Position numbers and translations under genes: made by a program. Positions 17,495 to 25,679 of a stretch of 64,000 nucleotides of DNA are shown in pieces (the first letter of the stretch is position 1; every line of letters starts with the position of its first letter). The notes below the pieces were generated by a model. That model was not told the DNA's origin. It ran no database searches and saw only the letters and a list, made by a program, of their open reading frames with translations. The DNA comes from Nonomuraea fuscirosea (GTDB lineage: Bacteria; Actinomycetota; Actinomycetes; Streptosporangiales; Streptosporangiaceae). The stretch is from contig NZ_PVNG01000013.1 in the NCBI RefSeq assembly GCF_003001935.1, forward strand, positions 124,001 through 188,000. The letters run 5' to 3'.

Positions 17495-19072
17495 TCAGCC
17501 CGCCGGCTTCGCCGCGGCCAGGGAGAGCGGGTTCAGGATGGACAGCAGCTCGCTGGGCATCGGCTGGAACCCGGTCCACTTGGCGGAGTGGGCGACGTTG
17601 AACGTCTCGACGTACAGGACGTTGTCGTAGACCTGGTCGTGGATCATCCGGGCCGCCTCCTGGATCGGCGGCTTGGCCTCCTCCTGGGTGAGCGCCCGCT
17701 GCGCCTGGTCGATCAGGTCGTCCAGCTTGGGATCCTCGACCTGGGCGTAGTTGATGAACCCGCCGCTCTTGAAGGCCAGCCCCAGGTTGGCGGGCGGGTT
17801 GTCCATGACCGCCCACGAGCCAGCGTAGATGTCGAAGTCCCGCTTGGTGGTCTTGTCCAGGTACGTGTTGCGCTCCAGGCCCTGCAACTCGATCGTGATC
17901 CCGGCCTTCTTGGCCGCGTCGCGGACCATGGGCGCCCAGCGGGCGATGTTCGGGTCGGCCTGGTCGTAGATCATGCCCAGGCGCAGGTTCGTCTGCCCGG
18001 CCTCGGCCAGCAGCTTCTTGGACTGCTCGGGGTCGAAGGCGTACTCCTTCGAGGCCTGGTCGGTCCACTGGGGCAGCGAGGGCGTCAGCACGCTGGAGTT
18101 GGAGGACTTGGCGAAGCCCTTCAGCGCGATGTTCCTGATCGCCTCGTAGTCCACGGCGTGGGCCAGCGCCTGGCGGACGCGGACGTCGTCGAGCGGCTTG
18201 CGCTTGGTGTTGTACTGCAGGTGCGCCCAGCCCAGCGACGGGATCTCCTGCAGCTTGACCGCGGTGTCGCTCTTCAGCTCGGTCGCGGTGGCCGGCGGCA
18301 GCACGTTGCCGATCATGTCGATCTCGCCGTTGCGCAGCGCCAGGACCTCGGTGTTGACGTCGGGGAAGACGCGGAAGACGACCTGCTTGACCGTGGGCTT
18401 GCCGGGCCCGAAGTCGTCCACCCGGTCCATGATGTAGCGCTGGCCGCGCTCGACCTTGGTCAGCTTGAACGGGCCGGCGCTGACCCAGTCCTTGTCGTTG
18501 GCGAACTTCTGCACGCTCGGCGCCTTGGAGAAGACGTCCTCGGGCACGACGGGCAGCCAGAAGCCCACGTTGTCGAGGAACGTCCCGTCGGGGCGGCTGA
18601 GCTTGAAGCGCACCTCGGTCGGCGAGACCGCCTCGGCCTCGTCCAGCGCGGTGATGAGCCCGGCCACCACGCCGAACTTCTCCTTCTGCACCGCCGTCAC
18701 CGAGAACACGACGTCGGAGGCGGTGACCGGCTTGCCGTCGGACCACTTCATGTCGTCGCGCAGCTTGGCGGTGGCGGTCTTGCCGTCCTCGGAGTAGGAC
18801 CATTCGGTCGCCAGGTACGGGATCCGCTTGCCGGTGGCGTCCATCTGGGTCAGCTTCGGGTACATGAGGTCGGTGACCCACGAGTCCGTCCGGCTGTTGC
18901 CGACCAGCGGGTTGTAGTTGACCACGTCGGCGGTCGTGCCGATGGTCAGCCGGTCGGCGCTGGCGGGCGCCTGCGCGCCGGGAGAGCCGGAGGAGCCAGA
19001 GGAGCCGGGCACGCTGGGAGCGCAGGCCGTAAGCGCGACGGCCAGCGCGGTGAGAAGGACCGCACGTCTCAT
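17495..19072 (-). CDS. Peptide ABC transporter substrate-binding lipoprotein (SBP_bac_5)
   Basis: A 525-residue extracellular solute-binding protein, family 5. The signal peptide MRRAVLLTALAVALTACAPS has a lipobox 'LTAC' (C17), so the protein is membrane-tethered. A Ser/Gly/Pro linker follows, then typical motifs 'LMYPKLTQMD', 'MKWSDGKPVTASDVVFSV' and 'VRQALAHAVDY'. It would bind di- or oligopeptides, though homologs also bind opines or metals. The start overlaps the stop of the dipeptidase gene by one base (TGATG). Confidence 0.93.
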   Translation of the reverse strand: MRRAVLLTALAVALTACAPSVPGSSGSSGSPGAQAPASADRLTIGTTADVVNYNPLVGNSRTDSWVTDLMYPKLTQMDATGKRIPYLATEWSYSEDGKTATAKLRDDMKWSDGKPVTASDVVFSVTAVQKEKFGVVAGLITALDEAEAVSPTEVRFKLSRPDGTFLDNVGFWLPVVPEDVFSKAPSVQKFANDKDWVSAGPFKLTKVERGQRYIMDRVDDFGPGKPTVKQVVFRVFPDVNTEVLALRNGEIDMIGNVLPPATATELKSDTAVKLQEIPSLGWAHLQYNTKRKPLDDVRVRQALAHAVDYEAIRNIALKGFAKSSNSSVLTPSLPQWTDQASKEYAFDPEQSKKLLAEAGQTNLRLGMIYDQADPNIARWAPMVRDAAKKAGITIELQGLERNTYLDKTTKRDFDIYAGSWAVMDNPPANLGLAFKSGGFINYAQVEDPKLDDLIDQAQRALTQEEAKPPIQEAARMIHDQVYDNVLYVETFNVAHSAKWTGFQPMPSELLSILNPLSLAAAKPAG

Positions 19073-20280
19073 CAGATCCAGACCTCTTCCAGCACGCGCA
19101 TGACATTGCCGCCGACGACCTTGGTGATCTCGTCGTCGGAGTAACCGTGGGTGACGAGCCACGAGATGATGTTCCAGAAGCACTCGGCCGGGTTCTCCAG
19201 GCCGTCCACGTACGGGACCTTCTCGTACGCCTGGCCCGCGTGGGCCTCGTTGAGCGACAGGTGCTCGGCGAACGTGTCGTGCAGCCCCACGTGGTCGCCG
19301 AACAGCGTGTCGGGCCCGAAGGCCACGTGGTCGATGCCGACCAGGTCTACACAGTACGTGAAGTGGTCCATCACCGACTCCAGGCTGTGCCGGGGGTGGT
19401 CGGGCGACAGCGTGGTGTGCGGGGCCGCCTCCAGGCCGATCACGCCGCCGCGCTCGGCCGCGGCCTTGATGACCGAGTCCGGCTTCATCCGGTTCGTCGG
19501 CCAGACGGAGCGGGCGCCCGCGTGGGTGATGAGGATCGGCCGCTCGGAGTGGCGGATCGTGTCGAGCGAGGTCTGGTCGCCGGAGTGGGAGACGTCGATG
19601 GCGATGCCCAGCTTGTTCATCCGGCGCACGGCCTTCTCGCCGAACAGCGTCAGCCCGCCGTCGCCGCGCTCCTTCAGGCCGCTGCCCAGGGTGTTGGCCT
19701 CGCTGTAGGCGATGCCCATCTGGCGGACGCCGAAGCCGTACAGCATGTCGATCCGGTCGACCTCGTTCTCGATCATCGTGGCCGCCTCCAGGGCGAGCAC
19801 GAGGCCGATCCGGCCGCTGGCGTGCGCCTCGCGCACGTCGGCCAGGCGCTCGACCTTGATCAGGTAGTCCTGGTGGGCCAGGTCCGACAGGCGCATGCCG
19901 ATGTCGGCCACCACGTCGTTCCACTTCCAGCCGGCCTGGCTGGTGATGCAGCAGGTTCCGTCCATGAGGTTGTCGAAGACGACGGTCATGCCGGAGCGGG
20001 CCAGGCCCTCGTAGCCGGTGTGGTGGCGGGCCGTGCGGTTGTAGTCCACGGTCTGGCCGATGTCGTCGGGGAAGATCGACGGGTGGTCGTGCAGGGAGAC
20101 GACCAGGCTGTCGGTGAGCAGGCGACGGACGCGCTCGCTCTGCTCGGAGGTCAGCTCGGGCCCCTGGTAGGCCGGCACCCGGCCGAGCTCCGGCGCCAGG
20201 TCGAACCGGCGGTAGTCGACACCCGCCTCCAGGTATTCGTACGAACGGTAGCCCTTGTAGCTCTTCGCAGCTTCCAGCAT
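19072..20280 (-). CDS. Membrane dipeptidase-like metallopeptidase (M19)
   Basis: A 402-residue renal-dipeptidase-family protein. Bridging-ligand candidate E165 ('LALEAAT'), H232 ('IDVSHSGD') and H253 ('ITHAGARS') are conserved. The first metal motif reads H64-D65-H66 ('LHDHPS') instead of the usual HxD. Such enzymes cleave dipeptides, including L-D pairs. There is no signal peptide, so it should act in the cytoplasm on imported dipeptides. ATG 20280 has GAGGGG seven bases upstream. It is the first gene of the peptide operon, divergent from the two ATPase genes. Confidence 0.9.
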   Translation of the reverse strand: MLEAAKSYKGYRSYEYLEAGVDYRRFDLAPELGRVPAYQGPELTSEQSERVRRLLTDSLVVSLHDHPSIFPDDIGQTVDYNRTARHHTGYEGLARSGMTVVFDNLMDGTCCITSQAGWKWNDVVADIGMRLSDLAHQDYLIKVERLADVREAHASGRIGLVLALEAATMIENEVDRIDMLYGFGVRQMGIAYSEANTLGSGLKERGDGGLTLFGEKAVRRMNKLGIAIDVSHSGDQTSLDTIRHSERPILITHAGARSVWPTNRMKPDSVIKAAAERGGVIGLEAAPHTTLSPDHPRHSLESVMDHFTYCVDLVGIDHVAFGPDTLFGDHVGLHDTFAEHLSLNEAHAGQAYEKVPYVDGLENPAECFWNIISWLVTHGYSDDEITKVVGGNVMRVLEEVWI

Positions 20281-20410
20281 CTGGTAACCCCTCTTGTCCA
20301 ATTGCGGGCAGCTTGCCAGAATCAGGCGCGAAAGACAATATTGGAGTTGTTTTCCGGCATCACAGACTTTGTTAACGCCACGTTTCGTCATGATCATAGG
20401 AGGGGGTGCG
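20281..20410. promoter_or_regulatory. Divergent promoter region of the peptide-use island
   Basis: These 130 bp separate the dipeptidase operon (minus) from the ATPase operon (plus) and are distinctly more AT-rich than the flanks. They include CCAATTG and CAATATTGG blocks that form a loose inverted pair (CCAAT...ATTGG). A shared operator for the double Lrp protein is an attractive guess, not something the sequence proves. Confidence 0.5.
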
Positions 20411-21412
20411 GTGAACGAGCCACCGGTCCTGGAGATACGCGACCTGCACGTCACGTTCACCGCCCACGGACGCGAGATCCCGGCGGTGCGCGGGGTGGAC
20501 CTGACCATCGAGCGCGGCCAGACGCTCGCCCTGCTCGGCGAGTCCGGCTCGGGCAAATCCGTCACCGCCAAGGCCGTCATGGGCCTGCTCGACCAGCCCG
20601 GCGCCCGGGTTCGCTGCGAGAGGGCCAGGCTCGGCGGGCGCGACCTGCTCGCGATGAGCGAGGACCAGCTGCGCGCCCTGCGCGGCAGCGAGATGACGCT
20701 CGTCTTCCAGGACGCCCTGTCGGCGCTCAACCCCGTGCTCAGCATCGGCGACCAGATCGGCGAGCTGTACCGGGTGCACCGCGGCCTGTCCCGGCGGCAG
20801 GCCAGGGCCCGCTCGATCGAGATGCTGGACCTGGTCGGCATCCCGGCCGCGGCCAGGCGCGTCGACGACTACCCGCACCAGTTCTCCGGCGGGATGCGGC
20901 AGCGGATCCTGGTCGCCATGGCCGTGGCGCTGGAGCCGGATCTGATCATCGCCGACGAGCCGACGACCGCGCTCGACGTGACCGTGCAGGCGCAGATCCT
21001 GGAGCTGATCGACCGGCTGCGCCGCGACCTGGGCACCGCGGTGCTGCTCATCACCCACGACCTCGGCGTCGCCGCCGAGGTCAGCGACCGGGTGGCGGTC
21101 ATGTACGCGGGCCGCATCGTCGAACGGGGCGAGGTCGAGGCGATCTACGACCTGCCCGCGCATCCGTACACGGAGGCTCTGCTCGCCGCCATCCCCGATC
21201 TCGACACCCCCGCCTCGGAGCTGCGCGCCATCCCCGGCGCGCCGCCCAGCCCCGCCGAGACGCCGCCCGGCTGCTCCTTCGCGCCGCGCTGCGAGCGCGC
21301 GAGCGAGGTGTGCGTGACCACCAGGCCCGCCCTGACGCCGCTGCGGACCGGCGCGGGCCGGCACACCGCCTGCCACCACTCGGAGGAGATGCTCGATGGC
21401 GCCCTCGCCTGA
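20411..21412 (+). CDS. Oligopeptide ABC transporter ATPase (DppD type)
   Basis: A 333-residue ATPase: Walker A 'GESGSGKSV', signature 'FSGGMRQRILVAMAVAL', Walker B 'LIIADEPTTALD'. The C-terminal oligo-HPY domain contains four cysteines ('CSFAPRCERASEVC' and a later C), typical of peptide importer ATPases that carry an Fe-S or structural Cys cluster. The start is GTG 20411, preceded by AGGAGGGGG; in-frame codons upstream have no such site. It overlaps the second ATPase by 17 nt and serves the permeases encoded on the other strand. Confidence 0.93.
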   Translation: MNEPPVLEIRDLHVTFTAHGREIPAVRGVDLTIERGQTLALLGESGSGKSVTAKAVMGLLDQPGARVRCERARLGGRDLLAMSEDQLRALRGSEMTLVFQDALSALNPVLSIGDQIGELYRVHRGLSRRQARARSIEMLDLVGIPAAARRVDDYPHQFSGGMRQRILVAMAVALEPDLIIADEPTTALDVTVQAQILELIDRLRRDLGTAVLLITHDLGVAAEVSDRVAVMYAGRIVERGEVEAIYDLPAHPYTEALLAAIPDLDTPASELRAIPGAPPSPAETPPGCSFAPRCERASEVCVTTRPALTPLRTGAGRHTACHHSEEMLDGALA

Positions 21413-22406
21413 CGTCCGTGAGCCTGAGGCCCGCGAGCCCGTGCTGCGGGCCGTCGACCTGCACAAGACCTACCGCGGCGGCCTGCTGTCCAGGGGCGGC
21501 GGCGTGCGCGCGGTCGCGGGCGTGGACCTGGAGCTGTACGCCGGCGAGACGCTGGGCATCGTCGGCGAGTCCGGCTGCGGCAAGTCCACCCTGGCCCGCA
21601 TGCTCGTCGGCCTCGAACGTCCCGACCAGGGCGAGGTCACCTTCCGCGGCCGGCCGTTCTTCACCAGGGGCGGCGTGCCGCGCGACATCAGGCGGCGGGT
21701 CCAGATGGTCTTCCAGGACCCGCTCACCTCGCTCAACCCGCGCATGACGGTGCACGACATCGTGGCCGAGCCGCTGCGCGTGCACCGGCTGGCGCAGGGC
21801 TCGCGCGCCATGCGCGACCGGGTCGGGGAGCTGCTGACGCTGGTGGGCCTGTCCCCCGACCGGATGAACCGGTTCCCGCACGAGTTCTCCGGCGGGCAGC
21901 GGCAGCGCATCGGCATCGCCAGGGCCCTGGCCACCGAGCCCGACGTGATCGTCTGCGACGAGCCCGTCTCGGCGCTGGACATGTCGGTGCAGGCGCAGGT
22001 CGTCAACCTGTTCGCGGAGTTGCAGCGCACACTCGGGGTGGCGCTGGTGTTCATCGCGCACGACCTGGCCGTGGTGCGGCATGTGTCGCACCGGGTGGGG
22101 GTGATGTACCTCGGGCGGGTGGCCGAGACCGGGCCGGCGGCCGGGGTGTACGGGGCGCCGGCGCATCCGTACACGATGGCGCTGCTGTCGGCGGCTCCCG
22201 TGCCGAAGCCGCGGCTGAAGGGGCGCTCGCGCATCATGCTCGCCGGGGATCCGCCGAGCCCGGTCGCGCCGCCGCCCGGGTGCCGGTTCCACACCCGCTG
22301 CTGGAAGGCCACCGAGCGGTGCGCCGAGGTGGAGCCCGTGCTGGAGCCGGGACCGGACGGCGGCGACCACCACGCCGCCTGCCACTACGCGGAGCGGGCC
22401 TCCTGA
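21396..22406 (+). CDS. Oligopeptide ABC transporter ATPase (DppF type)
   Basis: A 336-residue partner ATPase with Walker A 'GESGCGKST', signature 'FSGGQRQRIGIARALA' and Walker B 'VIVCDEPVSALD'. The C-terminal oligo-HPY domain ends in a Cys-containing motif ('GCRFHTRCWKATERC'). It would form a heterodimer with the DppD-type protein. The 3' end runs into a 26-bp tandem repeat shared with the convergent phosphatase gene. Confidence 0.93.
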   Translation: MAPSPDVREPEAREPVLRAVDLHKTYRGGLLSRGGGVRAVAGVDLELYAGETLGIVGESGCGKSTLARMLVGLERPDQGEVTFRGRPFFTRGGVPRDIRRRVQMVFQDPLTSLNPRMTVHDIVAEPLRVHRLAQGSRAMRDRVGELLTLVGLSPDRMNRFPHEFSGGQRQRIGIARALATEPDVIVCDEPVSALDMSVQAQVVNLFAELQRTLGVALVFIAHDLAVVRHVSHRVGVMYLGRVAETGPAAGVYGAPAHPYTMALLSAAPVPKPRLKGRSRIMLAGDPPSPVAPPPGCRFHTRCWKATERCAEVEPVLEPGPDGGDHHAACHYAERAS

Positions 22407-22475
22407 GTCACGGGTCCCGTAGGGCGTCCCGGGTCAGGGGCCCCGTCGGGCGTCCCGGGTCAGGGGTCCCGGCGG
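22405..22475. repeat. 26-bp tandem repeat, about 2.7 copies, across convergent gene ends
   Basis: Copies lie at 22405-22430, 22431-22456 and 22457-22475 (partial), with consensus GGGTCAGGGGYCCCGTMGGGCGTCCC in IUPAC code (given here as a summary of the unit). The partial copy contains the last codons and TGA of the SpoIIE-type phosphatase (minus strand). The other two copies repeat that end outside the gene. Confidence 0.85.
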
Positions 22476-24028
22476 ACGACGACGAGGGCCACGTCGTCCT
22501 CGCGGGCCCCGAACGCGGCCAGCATCCGGTCGGCGAACTCCTCCAGGTCGTCCTCGACGACCTCCGCGAGCCGCCTGGCCGCCTCCATGCTCTCGTCCAG
22601 CGAGATGTGCCGGTCCTCCACGAGCCCGTCGGTGAACAGCAGCAGCGTGCCGCCGGGCGGCAGCTTCAACCGGTCCACCGTGTACGACTCGGGCAGGGCC
22701 CCGAGCAGCAGGTTGCCCAGGTTGTGGTAGGCGCAGCCGGGACCGGCGAACAGCGGCGGGATGTGCCCGGCGTTGGCCACCTCCATCTCCCCCGTGGCCG
22801 GGTCGATGAGCACCAGGCACAGCGTGGCGGTCATGCGCGGGTGGTAGCGCCGCATCATCTGGTTGAGCAGGTCGAGCGAGGCGCTGAGGTCCACCTGGCC
22901 GATGAACGAGGCCCGCATGGCGTGCCGCAGCTCGGCCATCACGGTCGCGGCGTGCAGCGAGTGGCCCTCCACGTCGCCGATCGCCACCAGCACCCGCTCG
23001 TCGATCGGCAGCACCTCGTAGAAGTCGCCGCCCACCTCGATGTTGTCCGCGGCCGGCTGGTAGCGCATCGCCACCTGCAGGCCGGGCACCTCGGGGATGC
23101 GGGTGGGCAGCAGGCTGCGCTGCAGCGTGAGCGCGATCGTGTGCTCCTCGGCGTACGCGCGCCGCGCGTCCACCGCCAGGGCCAGCTCCTGGCCGAGCTG
23201 GCGCAGCAGGTTCACCTCGTCGGTGTCCAGCGGCGGCTCGGCCTCCACCCCCAGGTAGAGGGGCGCCTCCGAGTTCTTCGTCCGGCAGAGCACGCCCGTG
23301 CTGCTGCCCTCGATCCGCACGTCGGGCAGCAGGCCGCGCCACTCCTCCGCGTGCAGGGTGAACACGTGGGTGCGGGCCGCCTCCCGCTGCACCATCCGGC
23401 TGAGCCGGTCGAGCAGGTCGGGCCCGGCGGGCGCGGCGGCGGCCCGCTCGCCCGGCCGGGCACGGTAGCGGCGGGTCCGCCCGTCGGGCATCAGCGCCAG
23501 GGTGCCGCAGTAGCGGCCGAGCAGCTCGGCCGAGCCCTCGACGGCCACCGTGAGCAGCTCGTCGAAGGTCTCGGACTCGTTGATGCGCAGCGTCACCTCC
23601 GCCAGCCCGGCCAGGCGCCTGGCCATGAGCTCGGCCCGCCAGCGCGCCCGGTAGTACCGCAGCATGGCCTCGACCGTGGCGGCGAACTCGGCCGGCTCGA
23701 TCGGCTCGGCCAGGTAGGCGTCCGCGCCGCGCTCCAGCCCCTCGGCCCGGTCGGCCACGGTGATGGCGTTGGCCGAGACCTGGATCACCGGGATCGCGGC
23801 GGTCGCGGGGTCGGCCTTGATCCGCTCGCACACCTCGTAACCGGGGATGTCGGGCAGCCGCACGTCGAGGACGACCAGGTCGACGTGCTGCGCGGCGAGC
23901 AGTGTCAGCGCCTCCTCGCCGCCGCTCGCCTCGATCACGGTATGGCCCGACCGGCGCAGCCAGCTGGACAGGATGTACCGCTTCGTCGGCGTGTCGTCGA
24001 CCACCATGACGGTCGCCGTCTCAGGCAT
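22460..24028 (-). CDS. REC-GAF-SpoIIE (PP2C) protein phosphatase
   Basis: A 522-residue regulator. An N-terminal receiver domain (1-130) has phospho-acceptor D55 ('LVVLDVRLP'), a central GAF-like domain spans about 150-310, and a SpoIIE/PP2C phosphatase spans about 320-520. Metal-ligand motifs are 'GGDFYEV', 'IGDVEGHS' and 'FTDGLVE', plus 'DDVALVVV'. It would dephosphorylate an anti-sigma-factor antagonist (RsbV/SpoIIAA type), switched by phosphorylation from the hybrid kinase and possibly by RsbT. It is the last gene of the stressosome operon and overlaps the kinase gene by 8 nt. No antagonist, anti-sigma or sigma gene is in the window. Confidence 0.93.
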   Translation of the reverse strand: MPETATVMVVDDTPTKRYILSSWLRRSGHTVIEASGGEEALTLLAAQHVDLVVLDVRLPDIPGYEVCERIKADPATAAIPVIQVSANAITVADRAEGLERGADAYLAEPIEPAEFAATVEAMLRYYRARWRAELMARRLAGLAEVTLRINESETFDELLTVAVEGSAELLGRYCGTLALMPDGRTRRYRARPGERAAAAPAGPDLLDRLSRMVQREAARTHVFTLHAEEWRGLLPDVRIEGSSTGVLCRTKNSEAPLYLGVEAEPPLDTDEVNLLRQLGQELALAVDARRAYAEEHTIALTLQRSLLPTRIPEVPGLQVAMRYQPAADNIEVGGDFYEVLPIDERVLVAIGDVEGHSLHAATVMAELRHAMRASFIGQVDLSASLDLLNQMMRRYHPRMTATLCLVLIDPATGEMEVANAGHIPPLFAGPGCAYHNLGNLLLGALPESYTVDRLKLPPGGTLLLFTDGLVEDRHISLDESMEAARRLAEVVEDDLEEFADRMLAAFGAREDDVALVVVRRDP

Positions 24029-25679
24029 CCTTCGCCCCCCTCGCGCCGCGGATGGCGTGCAGCAGTTGTTCCCTGCGCAGACCGTGCTTGGACAACACCT
24101 TCTTGTTGTCAGGGGCGTGCTGCGGCGCGATCGTCACCACGACCACGGGGATCTCGCGCAACCGGTCGTCCTCGGCCATCCGCTGGAGCAGCACGTTGCC
24201 GTCCAGGCGGGGCATGAGCAGGTCGACCAGGACCGCGTCTGGCGGGTCCGCCGCCATCAGCTCCAGCGCGACGGCTCCGTCGGGGGCCTCGTCGATGTGC
24301 GTGGCGAAGCCGTACAGCATGCGGCGGGCCGCGGCGCGGAACACCTCGTCGTCGTCGGCGACCAGCACCCGCTCCAGCTCGGGCGGCCCGCTGTAGTGAG
24401 GCAGGCGCAGCGTGGCCGTGGTGCCCTGGCCCTCCGCGCTGGCCAGCTCCAGCGTGCCGCCGAGCGCCTCGGCGAGCCTGCGCGCGTACGGCAGGCCGAG
24501 CCCCGTCCCCCGGTACCTGACCTGCAGGGAGCCGGGGATCTGGTAGAAGTCCTCGAAGACGCGGTCGATGTGGTCGGGCGGGATGCCGATGCCCGTGTCG
24601 CGCACCGTGATGACGGCCTCGTTCTTGCCGTCGTCGAGGCGGGCCGCCAGCGCCACCTCGCCGCGCTCGGTGAACTTCAGCGCGTTGGACAGCAGGTTAC
24701 GCAGGATCCTGACCAGCATGCCCTCGTCGGCGTACAGCTCGGCGACCTCGGGGGCGACGTCGTGGCGCAGTTCGACGCCGGCCTGCTCCCTCGTCGGGCG
24801 CATCGTCATCCGCAGCTGCTCGGCCAGCTGGGGCAGGTTCACGTGCGCCGGCTGCGGGTCCAGGCGGCCCGACTCCGCCTTGGCCATGTCGAGCAGCTCG
24901 CTGACGAGCTCCAGCAGCGTCTCGGTGGAGCTGCCGATCAGCCGTACCTGATGCTCCTGCTCTTCGGTGAGGTCGTCGCCTCCGGGGCCGGTCAGCAGCC
25001 TGACCAGGCCGATGACCGAGTTGAGCGGCGTGCGCAGCTCGTGGCTGACGGTGGCCCAGAAGCGGTTGCGCGCGTCGGTGGTCTCGCGCAGCAGGCTGGA
25101 CTTCTCGTCCAGCTCGGCGTAGAGGGCGACCACTCCCCTGTTGGTCTCCTCCAGCTCGTCGGAGAGCTGGTTGTACATCGCCAGCACGCCGGAGTTGGTC
25201 TCCTGCAGCTCGGCGTTGAGCCGCAGCACGTCCTCCAGGGCGCCGGCCAGCTCCTTGTTCTGCTCGCGCAGCTCGTCCAGCGCGGAGACCGGCGAGAGGC
25301 GGGCCAGCCTGGCCCGCATCTCCTCGACGGGGACGCCCCGCGGGCGGAAGCGCAGCCGTTTGGACAGCGTCACGCTGTGCTCGCCGAGCACGACCGAGTC
25401 CACCAGCCGGCCGGCCAGCGTCAGGCCCTCGGAACCGGCCGGGTCGGAGCGCCCGGTGTGCTCCAGGGTGATGAGCAGCCGCTGGTGGTCGAGGGCGATC
25501 GTGGCGATCGATCCGGGGCCGTAGACCTCCCGGCCGGCCTCACTGAGCGCCGTCGCCACCCGGATCTGGTCCTGCTGGTCCAGCCCGGCCAGCTCGGCGG
25601 CGGCGCGGCCGATGCGGCGCAGGACGAAGACGTCCTGGTCGGCGTCGAGCCGGACGCGGACGAGCTCAGCGGGCGCCAT
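24021..25679 (-). CDS. Hybrid sensor histidine kinase with N-terminal ATPase-like domain
   Basis: A 552-residue soluble kinase. Domains in order: a degenerate HATPase/anti-sigma-like domain (about 5-112), a coiled coil rich in 'LRETNAEL'-type heptads (about 133-205), HisKA with H213 ('SHELRTP'), a catalytic ATPase (about 310-428; 'NLLSNALKFT', 'DTGIGIPPD', 'GTGLGL') and a C-terminal receiver with D486 ('VLVDLLMP'). It lacks membrane segments, so it senses a cytoplasmic signal or partner. By position it would hand phosphate to the REC domain of the downstream phosphatase. It overlaps the upstream gene by 14 nt. Confidence 0.92.
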   Translation of the reverse strand: MAPAELVRVRLDADQDVFVLRRIGRAAAELAGLDQQDQIRVATALSEAGREVYGPGSIATIALDHQRLLITLEHTGRSDPAGSEGLTLAGRLVDSVVLGEHSVTLSKRLRFRPRGVPVEEMRARLARLSPVSALDELREQNKELAGALEDVLRLNAELQETNSGVLAMYNQLSDELEETNRGVVALYAELDEKSSLLRETTDARNRFWATVSHELRTPLNSVIGLVRLLTGPGGDDLTEEQEHQVRLIGSSTETLLELVSELLDMAKAESGRLDPQPAHVNLPQLAEQLRMTMRPTREQAGVELRHDVAPEVAELYADEGMLVRILRNLLSNALKFTERGEVALAARLDDGKNEAVITVRDTGIGIPPDHIDRVFEDFYQIPGSLQVRYRGTGLGLPYARRLAEALGGTLELASAEGQGTTATLRLPHYSGPPELERVLVADDDEVFRAAARRMLYGFATHIDEAPDGAVALELMAADPPDAVLVDLLMPRLDGNVLLQRMAEDDRLREIPVVVVTIAPQHAPDNKKVLSKHGLRREQLLHAIRGARGAKDA

